NCBI RefSeq assembly: GCF_002217755.1
Contig: NZ_BCFL01000022.1
Span: forward strand, 62,001-126,000
Source of the DNA: Streptomyces hyaluromycini
Lineage (GTDB): Bacteria; Actinomycetota; Actinomycetes; Streptomycetales; Streptomycetaceae
DNA length: 64,000 bases
Direction of reading: 5' to 3'
Made by a program: the position numbers and the translations under genes. The notes under the pieces were generated by a model. The model searched no databases. It was not told the DNA's origin and worked only from the letters and a program-made list of their open reading frames with translations. Of the stretch, positions 23,597 through 32,198 are shown one piece after another (within the stretch, counting starts at the first letter, position 1; the number at the start of each line of letters is the position of its first letter).

Positions 23597-25819
23597 TCAT
23601 CGCTCCCTGACCAGCGCGGCGTACGCCCCGCCGTGTGCCACCAGCTCGTCGTGCCGCCCGCGCTCCACGATCGTCCCGTGCTGGAGCACGACGATCTCGT
23701 CGCTGTCGCGCACCGTGCTCAGCCGGTGCGCGATCACGACGCAGGCGCAGCCGCGGCGGCGCAGGTTGTCCATGACGGTCAGCTCGGTCTCGGCGTCCAG
23801 CGCGCTGGTCACCTCGTCGAGGACCAGGATGCTCGGCCGTCGCACCAACGCCCTCGCGATTTCGAGGCGTTGGCGCTGGCCGCCGGAGAAGTTGCGGCCG
23901 TCCTGCTCGACCCTGCTGTGGATGCCGCTGGGCCGGCGCGTCACCACGTCGTACAGGGCCGCGTCCCGCAGCGCCTCCACCACCGCCTCGTCCGGGATCG
24001 ACGGGTCCCACAGCGCCACGTTGTCGCGCACCGACCCCTCGAAGAGGAAGACGTCCTGGTCGACGAAGGAGACGGAGGCGGCGAGGGCGCCGCGCGGGAT
24101 GTCCTCCAGGCGCTGCCCGTCGATGCGGATCACGCCCTCCCAGGGGGAGTAGAGCCCCGAGATCAGCCGGGAGACCGTGGACTTGCCGCTGCCCGAGCCG
24201 CCCACCAGGGCGACCTGGCGGCCGGGGCCGACGGTGAGGTCGAAGCCGGTGAGCAGCGGCTTGTCCAGCGGGCTGTAGCCGAAGGTGATGTTCTCCAGCT
24301 CGACATGGCCCTGGAGCCGCCGGGTGGAGTCACCGGCGCCGGGGCGGGCGTAGACCGGGTCCGCCTGGAAGTTCTCCACGTCCTTGAGGCGGGCCACGTC
24401 GGCCGCGAAGTCCTGGATACGGCCCGCGACGCCGTTGAGCCGGGTCAGCGGGGCGGTGAAGCGGGTCACCAGGGACTGGAAGGCGACCAGGAGTCCGACC
24501 GAGATGCCGCCCTCGACCGCCCGCATGCCGCCGATCCACAGGATCAGCGCGCTGTTGACGGTGGCCAGCGTCGGGGCCACCACGCCGAGCCAGGCGCTCG
24601 GCACCCCGAGCCGCTGCTGTTCCTCCAGGGTGCTCGCGTGCTGTCCGGCCCACCTGCGGAAGTAGCCGTCCTCGCCGCCGGTCGCCTTCATCGTCTCGAT
24701 CAGCTGGAGACCGGTGTAGGAGGTGTTGGTGAGCCGGGCGGTGTCCGCGCGCAGCTTCGCGGTCCGGGTCGCGCGCAGCCGTACGACGAACCGCATCGCC
24801 ACGATGTTCAGCAGGGCCACGCCGATGCCCAGGAAGGTGAGCTGTGCGTCGTAGGTGTAGAGGAGCACCGCGTAGAGGACGACGACCACCGCGTCCACAC
24901 CGGCCGCGGCGAGGTCGCGGGCCAGGGTCTCGGCGACCTGGTCGTTGGACTGGAGGCGCTGGACCAGGTCGGCGGGGCTGCGCTGGGCGAAGAAGGTCAC
25001 CGGCAGGCGCAGCAGGTGCCGCAGGAAGCGGGCGCTGGAGAGAGTGGAGGAGACGATGCGGCCGTGCAGCAGGTTCGCCTGCTGCAGCCAGGTCAGCACC
25101 AGGGTGAGCAGGACGCAGGTGCCCATCGCGGCGAACAGCACGGTGAGCAGCGAGGTCTGGCCGCCGATGAGGAACAGGTCGATGTACTGGCGGCTGAGCG
25201 CGGGCACCGCCGCGCCCACGACCACCAGCAGCAGGCTGGCCAGGACGGCGGCCGGCATGGTGCCGGCGGTGCCGCGCAGCCGGGCCGGCATCGCACCCAG
25301 GACGCCGGGCCGGCGGCCGCCCTTCTCGAAGCCGTCGCCCGGCTCCAGGACCAGCACGACACCGGTGAAGCTGCCGTCGAACTCCTCCATGGGCACGAAC
25401 CGGCGGCCCTTGGCGGGGTCGTTGATGTAGACGCCCCGGCGGCCGAAGCGGCGGCCCATGCCGTCGTAGACGACGTAGTGGTTGAACTCCCAGAACAGGA
25501 TCGCCGGCCCCTGCACGTCGGCGAGGGCGGCCAGGTCCATCTGCATGCCCTTGGCGGTGAGGCCGTAACTGCGGGCCGCCTTCAGCAGGTTGCTGGCGCG
25601 CGAGCCGTCGCGGGAGACACCGCAGGCGATGCGCAGCTCCTCCAGCGGGACATGGCGGCCGTAGTGGCCGAGGACCATGGACAGGGAGGCGGCGCCGCAC
25701 TCGACGGCCTCCATCTGGAGCACGGTGGGCGTACGGACCGTCCGGCCGCGGCCCTTGGGGACCGGTCGCTTGGGCGGGGCGGCGCGCCGGCGGCCGCGGG
25801 TCTCCTGGGCGGTGGTCAC
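23597..25819 (-). CDS. NHLP-type peptidase-containing ABC exporter (C39 peptidase-permease-ATPase)
   Basis: 740 residues from a GTG at 25819 that overlaps the stop of the HlyD-like gene (GTGA). The N-terminal C39 peptidase (about 28-155) has oxyanion Gln35, catalytic Cys41 (EAVECGAASLSMVLGHYG), His114 (FNHYVVYDG) and Asp134 (YINDPAKG). Six membrane helices follow (about 190-470), then an ATPase with Walker A GGSGSGKST, signature SGGQRQR, Walker B ILVLDEVTSALD and His-loop IAHRLSTV. The peptidase should cut after the SGG at residues 21-23 of the precursor encoded upstream and export the core. All catalytic residues are present, so the unit looks active. Confidence 0.92.
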   Translation of the reverse strand: MTTAQETRGRRRAAPPKRPVPKGRGRTVRTPTVLQMEAVECGAASLSMVLGHYGRHVPLEELRIACGVSRDGSRASNLLKAARSYGLTAKGMQMDLAALADVQGPAILFWEFNHYVVYDGMGRRFGRRGVYINDPAKGRRFVPMEEFDGSFTGVVLVLEPGDGFEKGGRRPGVLGAMPARLRGTAGTMPAAVLASLLLVVVGAAVPALSRQYIDLFLIGGQTSLLTVLFAAMGTCVLLTLVLTWLQQANLLHGRIVSSTLSSARFLRHLLRLPVTFFAQRSPADLVQRLQSNDQVAETLARDLAAAGVDAVVVVLYAVLLYTYDAQLTFLGIGVALLNIVAMRFVVRLRATRTAKLRADTARLTNTSYTGLQLIETMKATGGEDGYFRRWAGQHASTLEEQQRLGVPSAWLGVVAPTLATVNSALILWIGGMRAVEGGISVGLLVAFQSLVTRFTAPLTRLNGVAGRIQDFAADVARLKDVENFQADPVYARPGAGDSTRRLQGHVELENITFGYSPLDKPLLTGFDLTVGPGRQVALVGGSGSGKSTVSRLISGLYSPWEGVIRIDGQRLEDIPRGALAASVSFVDQDVFLFEGSVRDNVALWDPSIPDEAVVEALRDAALYDVVTRRPSGIHSRVEQDGRNFSGGQRQRLEIARALVRRPSILVLDEVTSALDAETELTVMDNLRRRGCACVVIAHRLSTVRDSDEIVVLQHGTIVERGRHDELVAHGGAYAALVRER

Positions 25820-26622
25820 GGGAGCAGCCAATCGACGGGACGCTGGTCGGCCAGCCGGATCGAACCCGAGGCCAGGGTCATGGAGTCGAGCTCGAAGGGG
25901 GGTCCGTCGGCCGAGGACCACTTGTAGCCGCTCTTCGTCTTTCTCGACGTGTCCAGCCGGACCAGGACGGCCACCGGGCGGCCCTTCCTGGTGAACTGCT
26001 CGCCCAGCTGGCTGTCCCCGAGGAACGCGGCGATCGACTGGGCCGACTGGGCGGCGCGGTCCACCGACTTCACATGGCCGCGCAGCACGCCGTACTCCTG
26101 CGTCGACACCGACGACACGGTCAGGTCGACCGGGGCGTTCGCCGGGATGGCGGAGGCGTTCTCCGCGGGGACGTACACCGTCGCGTACAGCGGGTCCGAG
26201 GTGTGGGCGACCTTCTCCACGGCGGCGACGTTCGCGCCGGTCTGGATGATCTGCCCGATGGTCGCGGCGAGCGCGCTGATCCGGCCCGCGGCGACCGTGC
26301 GCACGACCGAGTCGCCCTGGCCGGTGCGGACCTTGAGCACGGGGGCGTCGGCCGGCAGCCGTTCGCCCTGTTCGGCGAGGACCGCCGTGACCTGCCCGGC
26401 GACCGGGCTCTGCAGGATGTAGCTGCCCTGCCCGTGGGTGAGGATGGCCTGCGCGCTCACCGTGGAGGCGACCGAACCGGTCACCGCCCACACCGAGGCC
26501 GCCGCCATCACGACGACCGAGACGGACAGCGCGAGCCAGCCCTGCGGACGGGCGAAACGCACCGGAAGATCGAGCTCCTCCGGTGACTGGAGCTTGGCGA
26601 GGGCCTGTTGGCGGAACTGCAC
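25816..26622 (-). CDS. HlyD-family adaptor of the peptide exporter
   Basis: 268 residues from the ATG at 26622. One N-terminal membrane helix (about 28-52, GWLALSVSVVVMAAASVWAV) is followed by a periplasm-type segment with two lipoyl-like half-motifs (SYILQSPVAGQVTAVLAEQG and VRTVAAGRISALAATIGQ), then a beta-barrel part. This is the NHLP secretion-protein type of membrane fusion protein. It overlaps the peptidase/ABC gene by 4 bases, so the two are translationally coupled. It should bridge the exporter to the envelope. A strong hairpin at 26681-26713 separates it from the precursor gene, probably lowering its expression relative to the precursor. Confidence 0.85.
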   Translation of the reverse strand: MQFRQQALAKLQSPEELDLPVRFARPQGWLALSVSVVVMAAASVWAVTGSVASTVSAQAILTHGQGSYILQSPVAGQVTAVLAEQGERLPADAPVLKVRTGQGDSVVRTVAAGRISALAATIGQIIQTGANVAAVEKVAHTSDPLYATVYVPAENASAIPANAPVDLTVSSVSTQEYGVLRGHVKSVDRAAQSAQSIAAFLGDSQLGEQFTRKGRPVAVLVRLDTSRKTKSGYKWSSADGPPFELDSMTLASGSIRLADQRPVDWLLP

Positions 26623-26680
26623 GGAACTTCCCTCACCTAGGGGAGAGGCACTGGTGAACAGGGTGTCTCAGAACACCCGA

Positions 26681-26713
26681 GAGTCCCGGGGCCGGGATCC
26701 GGCTCCGGGACTC
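26681..26713 (-). terminator. Hairpin between the precursor peptide gene and exporter genes
   Basis: GAGTCCCGGGGCCGG (26681-26695) and CCGGCTCCGGGACTC (26699-26713) form a 15-bp stem with one imperfect pair and a 3-nt loop. It begins 19 bases after the precursor stop and 58 bases before the adaptor start. Position and strength fit a partial terminator that makes precursor mRNA more abundant than exporter mRNA. Confidence 0.75.
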
Positions 26714-26731
26714 AGCGGCAACGAGGTGCGA

Positions 26732-26947
26732 TCAGAGACCGGCGACCAGGTTGGTGACCGGCTGCGTGTTGAGGCCGGTGACACCCTCGACGGTGCCGAC
26801 GACCGTGTTGACCAGGCCGGAAACCGGGGCAACGCTGTCCACCAGGCCGGTGACGGTGCCGAGGGCGTTCAGGGACAGGCCGCCGGAGACGTTGTCGAGC
26901 TCGGCGTCGGAGATCTCGACGGTCTCAACCTGGGGGGTGGAGTTCAT
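26732..26947 (-). CDS. Double-glycine leader peptide precursor, Cys-free core
   Basis: 71 residues from the ATG at 26947, with AAGGGAAG 7 bases upstream. Leader: MNSTPQVETVEISDAELDNV then SGG, the classic ELxxVxGG export signal. Core of 48 residues (24-71) has Gly/Val/Leu/Thr periodicity (TGLVDSV, SGLVNTVVGTVEGVTGL, NLVAGL). It has no Cys, no Lys, Arg or His and no aromatic residue, and only two charged residues (Asp37, Glu54). Similar Streptomyces genes are often auto-labelled type A2 lantipeptide, but without Cys no lanthionine can form and no modifying enzyme is encoded nearby. It is more likely an unmodified exported hydrophobic peptide, perhaps bacteriocin-like, surface-active or fibre-forming. 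Confidence 0.85.
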   Translation of the reverse strand: MNSTPQVETVEISDAELDNVSGGLSLNALGTVTGLVDSVAPVSGLVNTVVGTVEGVTGLNTQPVTNLVAGL

Positions 26948-28060
26948 GATGGAACTTCCCTTCATATGGATATTCACAAGGGGGAGAGCGGCCCCCCGAC
27001 GCCCTTCAGGGACGAACAACGGCCCTTGGGGGGACAGGCGGACGGCCGTGACCGCGGGCGCCGGGCGCCCGTTTCCGGGAGTCCTTGGCGGCCCCCGCGG
27101 TGCGATGGATCAAAGCACGCCCGAGGTCCGCGCTTCCAATCAACCAGGGGCCTCACCTGGGAACTTGGGCCACAGAAGGGCTCATCCGTGCAGGCGCGCG
27201 CACCGCTTGTCGGCGACTCCTTCACAAGCCGCACTACTTCGCCCCCGCCGCACGGCTTGCCCGCCCGGCGGCGAACCGGGCACTCCGGGCCAAGGGCACG
27301 GCAGGGGGCGCGCGGTTGTGCAGATCCACCGCTCCCCGTGACTTGCTTGGGTATGGGATGTGCAGATTCCCTGAAGCAAGGATCCCGGTCCGTGATCGCA
27401 ACGGACCGTCAGTGATCGATTGCTGACCGTGTCGATCGGGTCCGCTCAGAGGTGCGCAGGCCGTGCTCGCCCGGCCCGCGAGCGCGCCCGATCTCTGATC
27501 GCTCATCGTGATGTGGGCGAAGCCCATCCGGCGGCCCGGTCTGGTCGGCACCGCTTCGATCAGGACATCCGAACCGGTCACCGCGTGCCGGAACGAGGTC
27601 GGCCGCCGCGCCGTCGGCATCGGCACGAAGCCGCCCCGGGCCGCCGGGGCGGCGACCACCGTCGCCGTGTCGGCCGCAGCCGTCAACTCCTGCCCGACAG
27701 CCCGCCGCCCTCCCCGGACAGCCGGTCCGACCAGGGCGGACGCGGAGTCGCCCGGGCCTCGCCCGGCGCCCCGACGGCCGGCCCGAGGCCGAGCGCCCGG
27801 GGGGCGAAGCCGACGGAGAGGATCTTGTCGGCTTCCGCGGTGCTCATCGTCATATGGGGGATTGCTCCCGAGGCGGCGGCCCGGCGCGCGGACCTGGCCC
27901 ACCACGGGCGCGCCATGGCCGATTCATCACCGGGTCAAGGAAGTTGGGAACCGGAATTGAACGCACCACGTGACCCGCCCGTACCTATGGCCATCCAGGC
28001 GCCGCTCACGAACGACTGCCCCGCAACGGCAGGCACTCCGTCCCTTGGAGGTCGAGAAGT
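26948..28060. other. 1.1-kb region without a convincing gene
   Basis: The first about 200 bases must hold the promoter of the precursor operon on the minus strand. Farther left to right, minus-strand readings around 27850-27690 (MTMSTAEADKILSVGFAPRA) and 27700-27500 (VTGSDVLIEAVPTRPGRRMG) look weakly coding but lie in different frames. They could be pieces of a decayed gene; I could not recognise a family. The ribosome-binding site GGAGG for the protease gene is at 28047-28051. Confidence 0.35.
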
Positions 28061-29482
28061 TTGAGTCACAAGCGAATTCCGAAGCGCAAGGCCGCTATCG
28101 CGGTGGGCGGTGTCGCCGCGCTCGGAGCTGCGGCGTTTCTGCTGCCGATGGCCAACGCGTCTCAGGACAACGCCTCCGGCGCCGCCGCAGCCCCCAAGAC
28201 CCTGAAGGCAACGGGCGCCTCGGACCTCGCCGCGCAGCTCCAGCAGCTGCTCGGCCAGGCCTTCGCCGGGTCTTACTACGACAGCGCCAAGCAGCAGCTC
28301 GTCGTCAACGTCGTCAACGGCGACAACAACGTGATCGTCCAGGCGGAGCAGGCCGGCGCGGTCGTCCGCCAGGTGCAGAACAGCACCTCCGAACTGGCGG
28401 CCGTCGCCCAGACGCTGAAGACCAAGGCGACCATCCCGGGCACCGCCTGGGCCGTCGACCCGAAGACCAACAAGGTCGTGGTCAGCGCCGACAGCACCGT
28501 CACCGGCACCAAGTGGGACACGCTGGAGTCGACGGTCCAGAGCCTCGGCTCGAACATGGCGACCCTCAAGAAGTCGTCCGGCACCTTCAAGACCCTCGTC
28601 TCCGGCGGCGACGCGATCTTCTCCCAGGTGCAGAACGGCACCGTCCGCTGCTCCCTCGGCTTCAACGTCACCGCCTCGGACGGCACCCCCGCCTTCCTGA
28701 CGGCCGGTCACTGCGGTGTCGCCGCCAAGGACTGGTCCGACTCCGAGACCGGCCAGCCGATCGCCACCGTGGACCAGGCCCAGTTCCCCGGCAACGGCGA
28801 CTTCTCGCTCGTCAAGTACAACGACCCCGCCACCCAGACGACCAGTGACGTCAACATAGGCAACGGCCAGACCGTCGCCATCAACCAGGCCGTCGACGCC
28901 ACCGTCGGCGAGACCGTGTTCCGGATGGGCTCCACCACCGGGCTGCACGACGGCCAGGTCACCGGCCTCGACGCCACCGTCAACTTCCAGAGCGAGACCG
29001 ACCCCAACGGCGTCGACACCGTCACCGGTCTCATCCAGACCAACGTCTGCGCCGAGGCCGGCGACAGCGGCGGCTCGCTGTTCACCCAGGACGGCGGCGC
29101 GGTCGGCATGACCTCCGGCGGCAGCGGCGACTGCACCGCCGGCGGCGAGACCTTCTTCCAGCCGGTGACCGCCGCCCTGACGGCGACCGGTGCGACCCTC
29201 GGCGACGCGGGCGCGGGCGCCGGTGACGCCGGTGCCACGGCCGACCCGTCCGCCACCGCCGGCGACCAGGCCGGCGGCGACCAGATCGGCGGCACCGCCG
29301 ACCCGTCCGCGACGGCTGTCGACCCGTCCGCGACGGCTGTCGACCCGTCCGCGACTGCCGTCGACCCGTCCGCGACGGCCGGCGACCAGAGCGGCACCGG
29401 CGACGCCACTGGTACCGGCGACGCCACCGGCACGGGCGACGCCACCGGTACCGGCGCGGACGGCACCTCGTCGTCCAACTGA
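28061..29482 (+). CDS. Streptogrisin-like S1 family serine protease with C-terminal repeat tail
   Basis: 473 residues from a TTG at 28061, with GGAGG 9 bases upstream. A signal peptide ends near residue 33 (PMANA). A propeptide of about 150 residues contains the alpha-lytic-protease-type pro region. The catalytic domain (about 175-380) has His217 (LTAGHCG), Asp247 (NGDFSLVKY) and Ser336 (GDSGGSLF), with paired Cys as in streptogrisins. The C-terminal about 85 residues are low-complexity Asp/Ala/Thr/Gly repeats (DPSATAV x4, GTGDAT x3) that probably act as an acidic spacer or wall-associated tail. It is secreted and chymotrypsin-like by family. The SSI-type inhibitor at 17167 could target such enzymes. 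Confidence 0.9.
   Translation: MSHKRIPKRKAAIAVGGVAALGAAAFLLPMANASQDNASGAAAAPKTLKATGASDLAAQLQQLLGQAFAGSYYDSAKQQLVVNVVNGDNNVIVQAEQAGAVVRQVQNSTSELAAVAQTLKTKATIPGTAWAVDPKTNKVVVSADSTVTGTKWDTLESTVQSLGSNMATLKKSSGTFKTLVSGGDAIFSQVQNGTVRCSLGFNVTASDGTPAFLTAGHCGVAAKDWSDSETGQPIATVDQAQFPGNGDFSLVKYNDPATQTTSDVNIGNGQTVAINQAVDATVGETVFRMGSTTGLHDGQVTGLDATVNFQSETDPNGVDTVTGLIQTNVCAEAGDSGGSLFTQDGGAVGMTSGGSGDCTAGGETFFQPVTAALTATGATLGDAGAGAGDAGATADPSATAGDQAGGDQIGGTADPSATAVDPSATAVDPSATAVDPSATAGDQSGTGDATGTGDATGTGDATGTGADGTSSSN
29300..29383 (+). repeat. Four 21-bp tandem repeats inside the protease gene
   Basis: Units start at 29300, 29321, 29342 and 29363 with consensus GACCCGTCCGCGACGGCTGT plus C, encoding DPSATAV. 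The first two are identical; the others differ by a few bases. Unit number could vary between strains through slippage. Confidence 0.85.
29393..29446 (+). repeat. Three 18-bp tandem repeats inside the protease gene
   Basis: Units of 18 bases (GGCACCGGCGACGCCACT and variants) at 29393, 29411 and 29429, with a partial fourth copy after 29447, encode GTGDAT. Confidence 0.8.
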
Positions 29483-29524
29483 CCCATCGCGCGGCCCATC
29501 AGCGATTCCCGGCCGACGGTGGAC

Positions 29525-29554
29525 GGTCCGGCCCTCCGGCGGGAGGGCCGGACC
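29525..29554. terminator. Bidirectional terminator between convergent genes
   Basis: GGTCCGGCCCTCC (29525-29537) and GGAGGGCCGGACC (29542-29554) form a perfect 13-bp stem with a 4-nt loop. It sits between the protease stop (29482) and the stop of the convergent phosphatase gene (29585). Confidence 0.85.
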
Positions 29555-29584
29555 GAATCGTTTCCGGCGAGGGCCGGGCGAGGC

Positions 29585-31753
29585 TCAGTGTTCGGCCTCC
29601 GCCCGCAGCAACAGCACCGCGACGTCGTCGACACGCTCCTGCGCCGCCGCACTGTGCCGCACGAGCGTGTCGGCGAGCTTGTCCAGAGGCTGGTCGCCGC
29701 TCTCCGAGAGCAGTTCCCCCAGGTCGACCAGGGCGTCCTCGATGTCCACACCGGGGGACTCGACCAGCCCGTCGGTGTAGAGGGCGAGCACCGAGCCCGG
29801 CGCCAGCGACACCTCGGTCGTCGGGTACGTCGCCTCCGCGTCGATGCCCAGCAGCGGGCCCCCGGCCAGGTCGAGCACCCGCACCCGCCCGTCCGGACGT
29901 CTCAGCAGCGGCGGTGGATGCCCTGCCCGGGCCATCACCGCGCGCCCCCGCTCCGGATCCAGCCGCAGGTACAGACAGCTCGCGAACAGATCGGCGCCGG
30001 AGTCGATCAGCAGCCGGTTGGTGCTGCGCATCACCTCCGCCGGCGTCTGCCCGACACTCGTGAACGCCCGTACGCCGGTACGGATCTGGCCCATCAGCCC
30101 GGCCGCCGTCACGTTGTGCCCCTGCACGTCCCCGATCACGGCCGCCGCCAGCGGCCGGGTGGGCACCAGGTCGTAGAAGTCGCCGCCGATCTCCATGCCG
30201 TGCATGGCCGGCAGATAACGGGCGGCCGCCTCGATGCCCGCCGGCGGCGCCAGCGAGTGCGGCAGCAGAGCCGCCTGGAGACCGTGCGCCAGCTGGTTCT
30301 TCGCGTCGTAGAGCAGGGCCCGCTCCAGCGCCTGCGCGACCAGCCCGCCGAGGCTGGTGAGCACGGCACGCTCGTCGGCGGGGAAGGCGTGCGGCTCGGC
30401 GTAGGCGAGGACACAGGTGCCCACCGGCCGGCCCGACGCGATCAGCGGCAGATACGCCCAGGCCGCGAACCCGTCCGGGGTCTCGTTCCGGTCCGGATAC
30501 AACCGCTCCAGCTGCTGCTTCGACTCGAAGAACGCCGGTACGCCGGTGTTGAGGACATGGGTGCCGGGCGTCCGCTCGGCCAGCGGAAGGCCGTCGAATC
30601 GCTCCACGGTCCGCGGATCCTCGTACCCGCGCTGCCCCAGCACGTGCAGCCGCCCGCTCCGTGACCCGAGGACCACCAGGGCCTGGCTGCCGACGGCCGG
30701 GGCGACCTCGTCCGCCACCAGCTGCACCACGTCCTGCACCCCGACGGCCTCCGTCAGCGCCCCGGTCAGGCTCAGCACCTGGGAGATGGTGACCAGCCGG
30801 GGGGACGGCGACGCATCCGCGCGCGGCGCCGCGCCCACCATCTCGGCGACCGCCCGCGCCCGGCTGATCCGGGTGGTCAGCCCGGTCGTGCTCGGATACA
30901 TCCGGAACGACAGCCAGTCGCCCGGCGGCCTCAGCGCCACGAACGACGTCACATGCTGGCTGATCAGCGCCGCCCGGTAACGGTCCTCGTACATCGGGTC
31001 GTTCAGCCACGGCACCGAGACCCACGGCTGGGTGCCGAGCAGATCGTCGACGTGCACGCCGAGCAGCTCGGCCGCCGCCGCGTTGGCGAACGCGACCCGC
31101 CCGTGCAGATCGAGCGAGGCCAGCCCGTACGGCAGCCGCCCCACCATCCGCGCCGCCTCCACCGTGCCGAGTGTGCCCGCCACGCCCGACGGCGGCGCCG
31201 CCAGCAGATCCGGTTCGGCGGGCAGCATCCGGTTCTGCCGGGCGGCCCGCTCCAGCCGCACCGCCAGCCGGTCGCACGCCGCCGTCAGCGACTCCCGCTC
31301 CCGGTCGGAGAGCACCGTCGGATGGGCACCGGGCCAGGTCACGTACACCGCCCCGTACACCGTGTCCGCCGTCGCCACGGGCAGCGCGGCCAGCGCGAAC
31401 GCGTACGGCAGTACCACCGCGATGCGCGGGTACCGGCGCGCCATGTCCTCCTCGCCGCCCACCCACACCAGCCGCCGCTCGCGCACCGCCTCCGCGACCG
31501 GGATCGGCGAGCTCAGCCCGACCCGCTCCCAGGGCGCCACGAACGCCCGGGGCAGACCCGCCGTCACCGCCATCTCCAGGACCGGCTCGTCCGCCGCCAG
31601 CAGATAGACCCCGCCGGAGTGCGCCTGGACCTCCTCCAGGATCGAGGCCAGCGCCAGCGACAACAGCGGCCGGCCGGAGCGGGGGTCGGCGGCCGCCGGC
31701 GCCTCGACGCCCGGCTCCGCTCCCGCCGGAGGCGCCCCCATCCCGTCGGACAC
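29585..31753 (-). CDS. GAF-PAS-GAF-SpoIIE (PP2C) phosphatase
   Basis: 722 residues. The GTG at 31753 is chosen because GAGGAGG lies 9 bases upstream; an ATG 12 bases downstream is the alternative. Order: GAF (about 25-175), PAS (about 200-310, ASLDLHGRVAFANAAAAELL), GAF (about 330-480), PP2C/SpoIIE phosphatase (about 500-715) with RYLPAMHGMEIGGDFYDLV, GDVQGHN and LYTDGLVESP, ending DDVAVLLLR. Unlike the other two SpoIIE proteins here it has no C-terminal HATPase. It is a likely cytoplasmic sensor phosphatase that dephosphorylates a STAS antagonist. It is transcribed away from another SpoIIE gene across a 445-base gap, and the two may form one signalling unit. Confidence 0.85.
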   Translation of the reverse strand: MSDGMGAPPAGAEPGVEAPAAADPRSGRPLLSLALASILEEVQAHSGGVYLLAADEPVLEMAVTAGLPRAFVAPWERVGLSSPIPVAEAVRERRLVWVGGEEDMARRYPRIAVVLPYAFALAALPVATADTVYGAVYVTWPGAHPTVLSDRERESLTAACDRLAVRLERAARQNRMLPAEPDLLAAPPSGVAGTLGTVEAARMVGRLPYGLASLDLHGRVAFANAAAAELLGVHVDDLLGTQPWVSVPWLNDPMYEDRYRAALISQHVTSFVALRPPGDWLSFRMYPSTTGLTTRISRARAVAEMVGAAPRADASPSPRLVTISQVLSLTGALTEAVGVQDVVQLVADEVAPAVGSQALVVLGSRSGRLHVLGQRGYEDPRTVERFDGLPLAERTPGTHVLNTGVPAFFESKQQLERLYPDRNETPDGFAAWAYLPLIASGRPVGTCVLAYAEPHAFPADERAVLTSLGGLVAQALERALLYDAKNQLAHGLQAALLPHSLAPPAGIEAAARYLPAMHGMEIGGDFYDLVPTRPLAAAVIGDVQGHNVTAAGLMGQIRTGVRAFTSVGQTPAEVMRSTNRLLIDSGADLFASCLYLRLDPERGRAVMARAGHPPPLLRRPDGRVRVLDLAGGPLLGIDAEATYPTTEVSLAPGSVLALYTDGLVESPGVDIEDALVDLGELLSESGDQPLDKLADTLVRHSAAAQERVDDVAVLLLRAEAEH

Positions 31754-32198
31754 GCCCGACCACCTCCTCGTCCGGCCGCGCGTCGCGTCCTCGGGATCAA
31801 GGCTCCCTCGTGGCGGCGACCGGCGCACGGCGAGAGCTGCGGCGACGCACGCACCGGGCTGCCTCCGGGTACCCCGTCCGCCCCGGCACATTCCCCCCTG
31901 GCCGAAGCACGCGGCAGGCGTACGGGCGCCGGGTGCGCGCCACCCAGGGCGGGACCGCGCCACGGAGCGGGCCGGCACGGGGGAGCCGCCGTTCGCGACG
32001 GCGCGTCGGACGGTGTCCCCGAGGCACCGGCGGTTCCGGTCGCGGCCCGGTCGCGGACCGTCATGTCCGTCACGAGACCGCCGTGCGAAGCGCACGGGAC
32101 AGCAGATGTTCGGTGCGTTTCGGGCGCACTCGCCCCCCGCCCTCCACGGAACGGTCACAGGGGCTGCGCAGACGCCTCATAAGCGCTGTAATGGCGGC
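31754..32198. other. Divergent intergenic region between two SpoIIE phosphatase genes
   Basis: 445 bases with no convincing gene on either strand. It should contain both promoters. No clear hexamer pairs or palindromes were identified apart from the GAGGAGG ribosome-binding site for the leftward gene just above 31760. Confidence 0.5.

Noticed and set aside
26732..26947. Calling the precursor a lantibiotic (type A2 lantipeptide)
   Set aside because: The core has no cysteine and there is no lanthionine synthetase nearby, so only the leader type is shared.
27234..27905. Long minus-strand reading as a gene between the precursor and the protease
   Set aside because: No family recognised, no convincing start site and apparent coding character changes frame; recorded only as possible decayed sequence.
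29300..29446. Possible CRISPR-like array
   Set aside because: The repeats are contiguous, in frame and encode DPSATAV and GTGDAT tails of a protease; there are no spacers.
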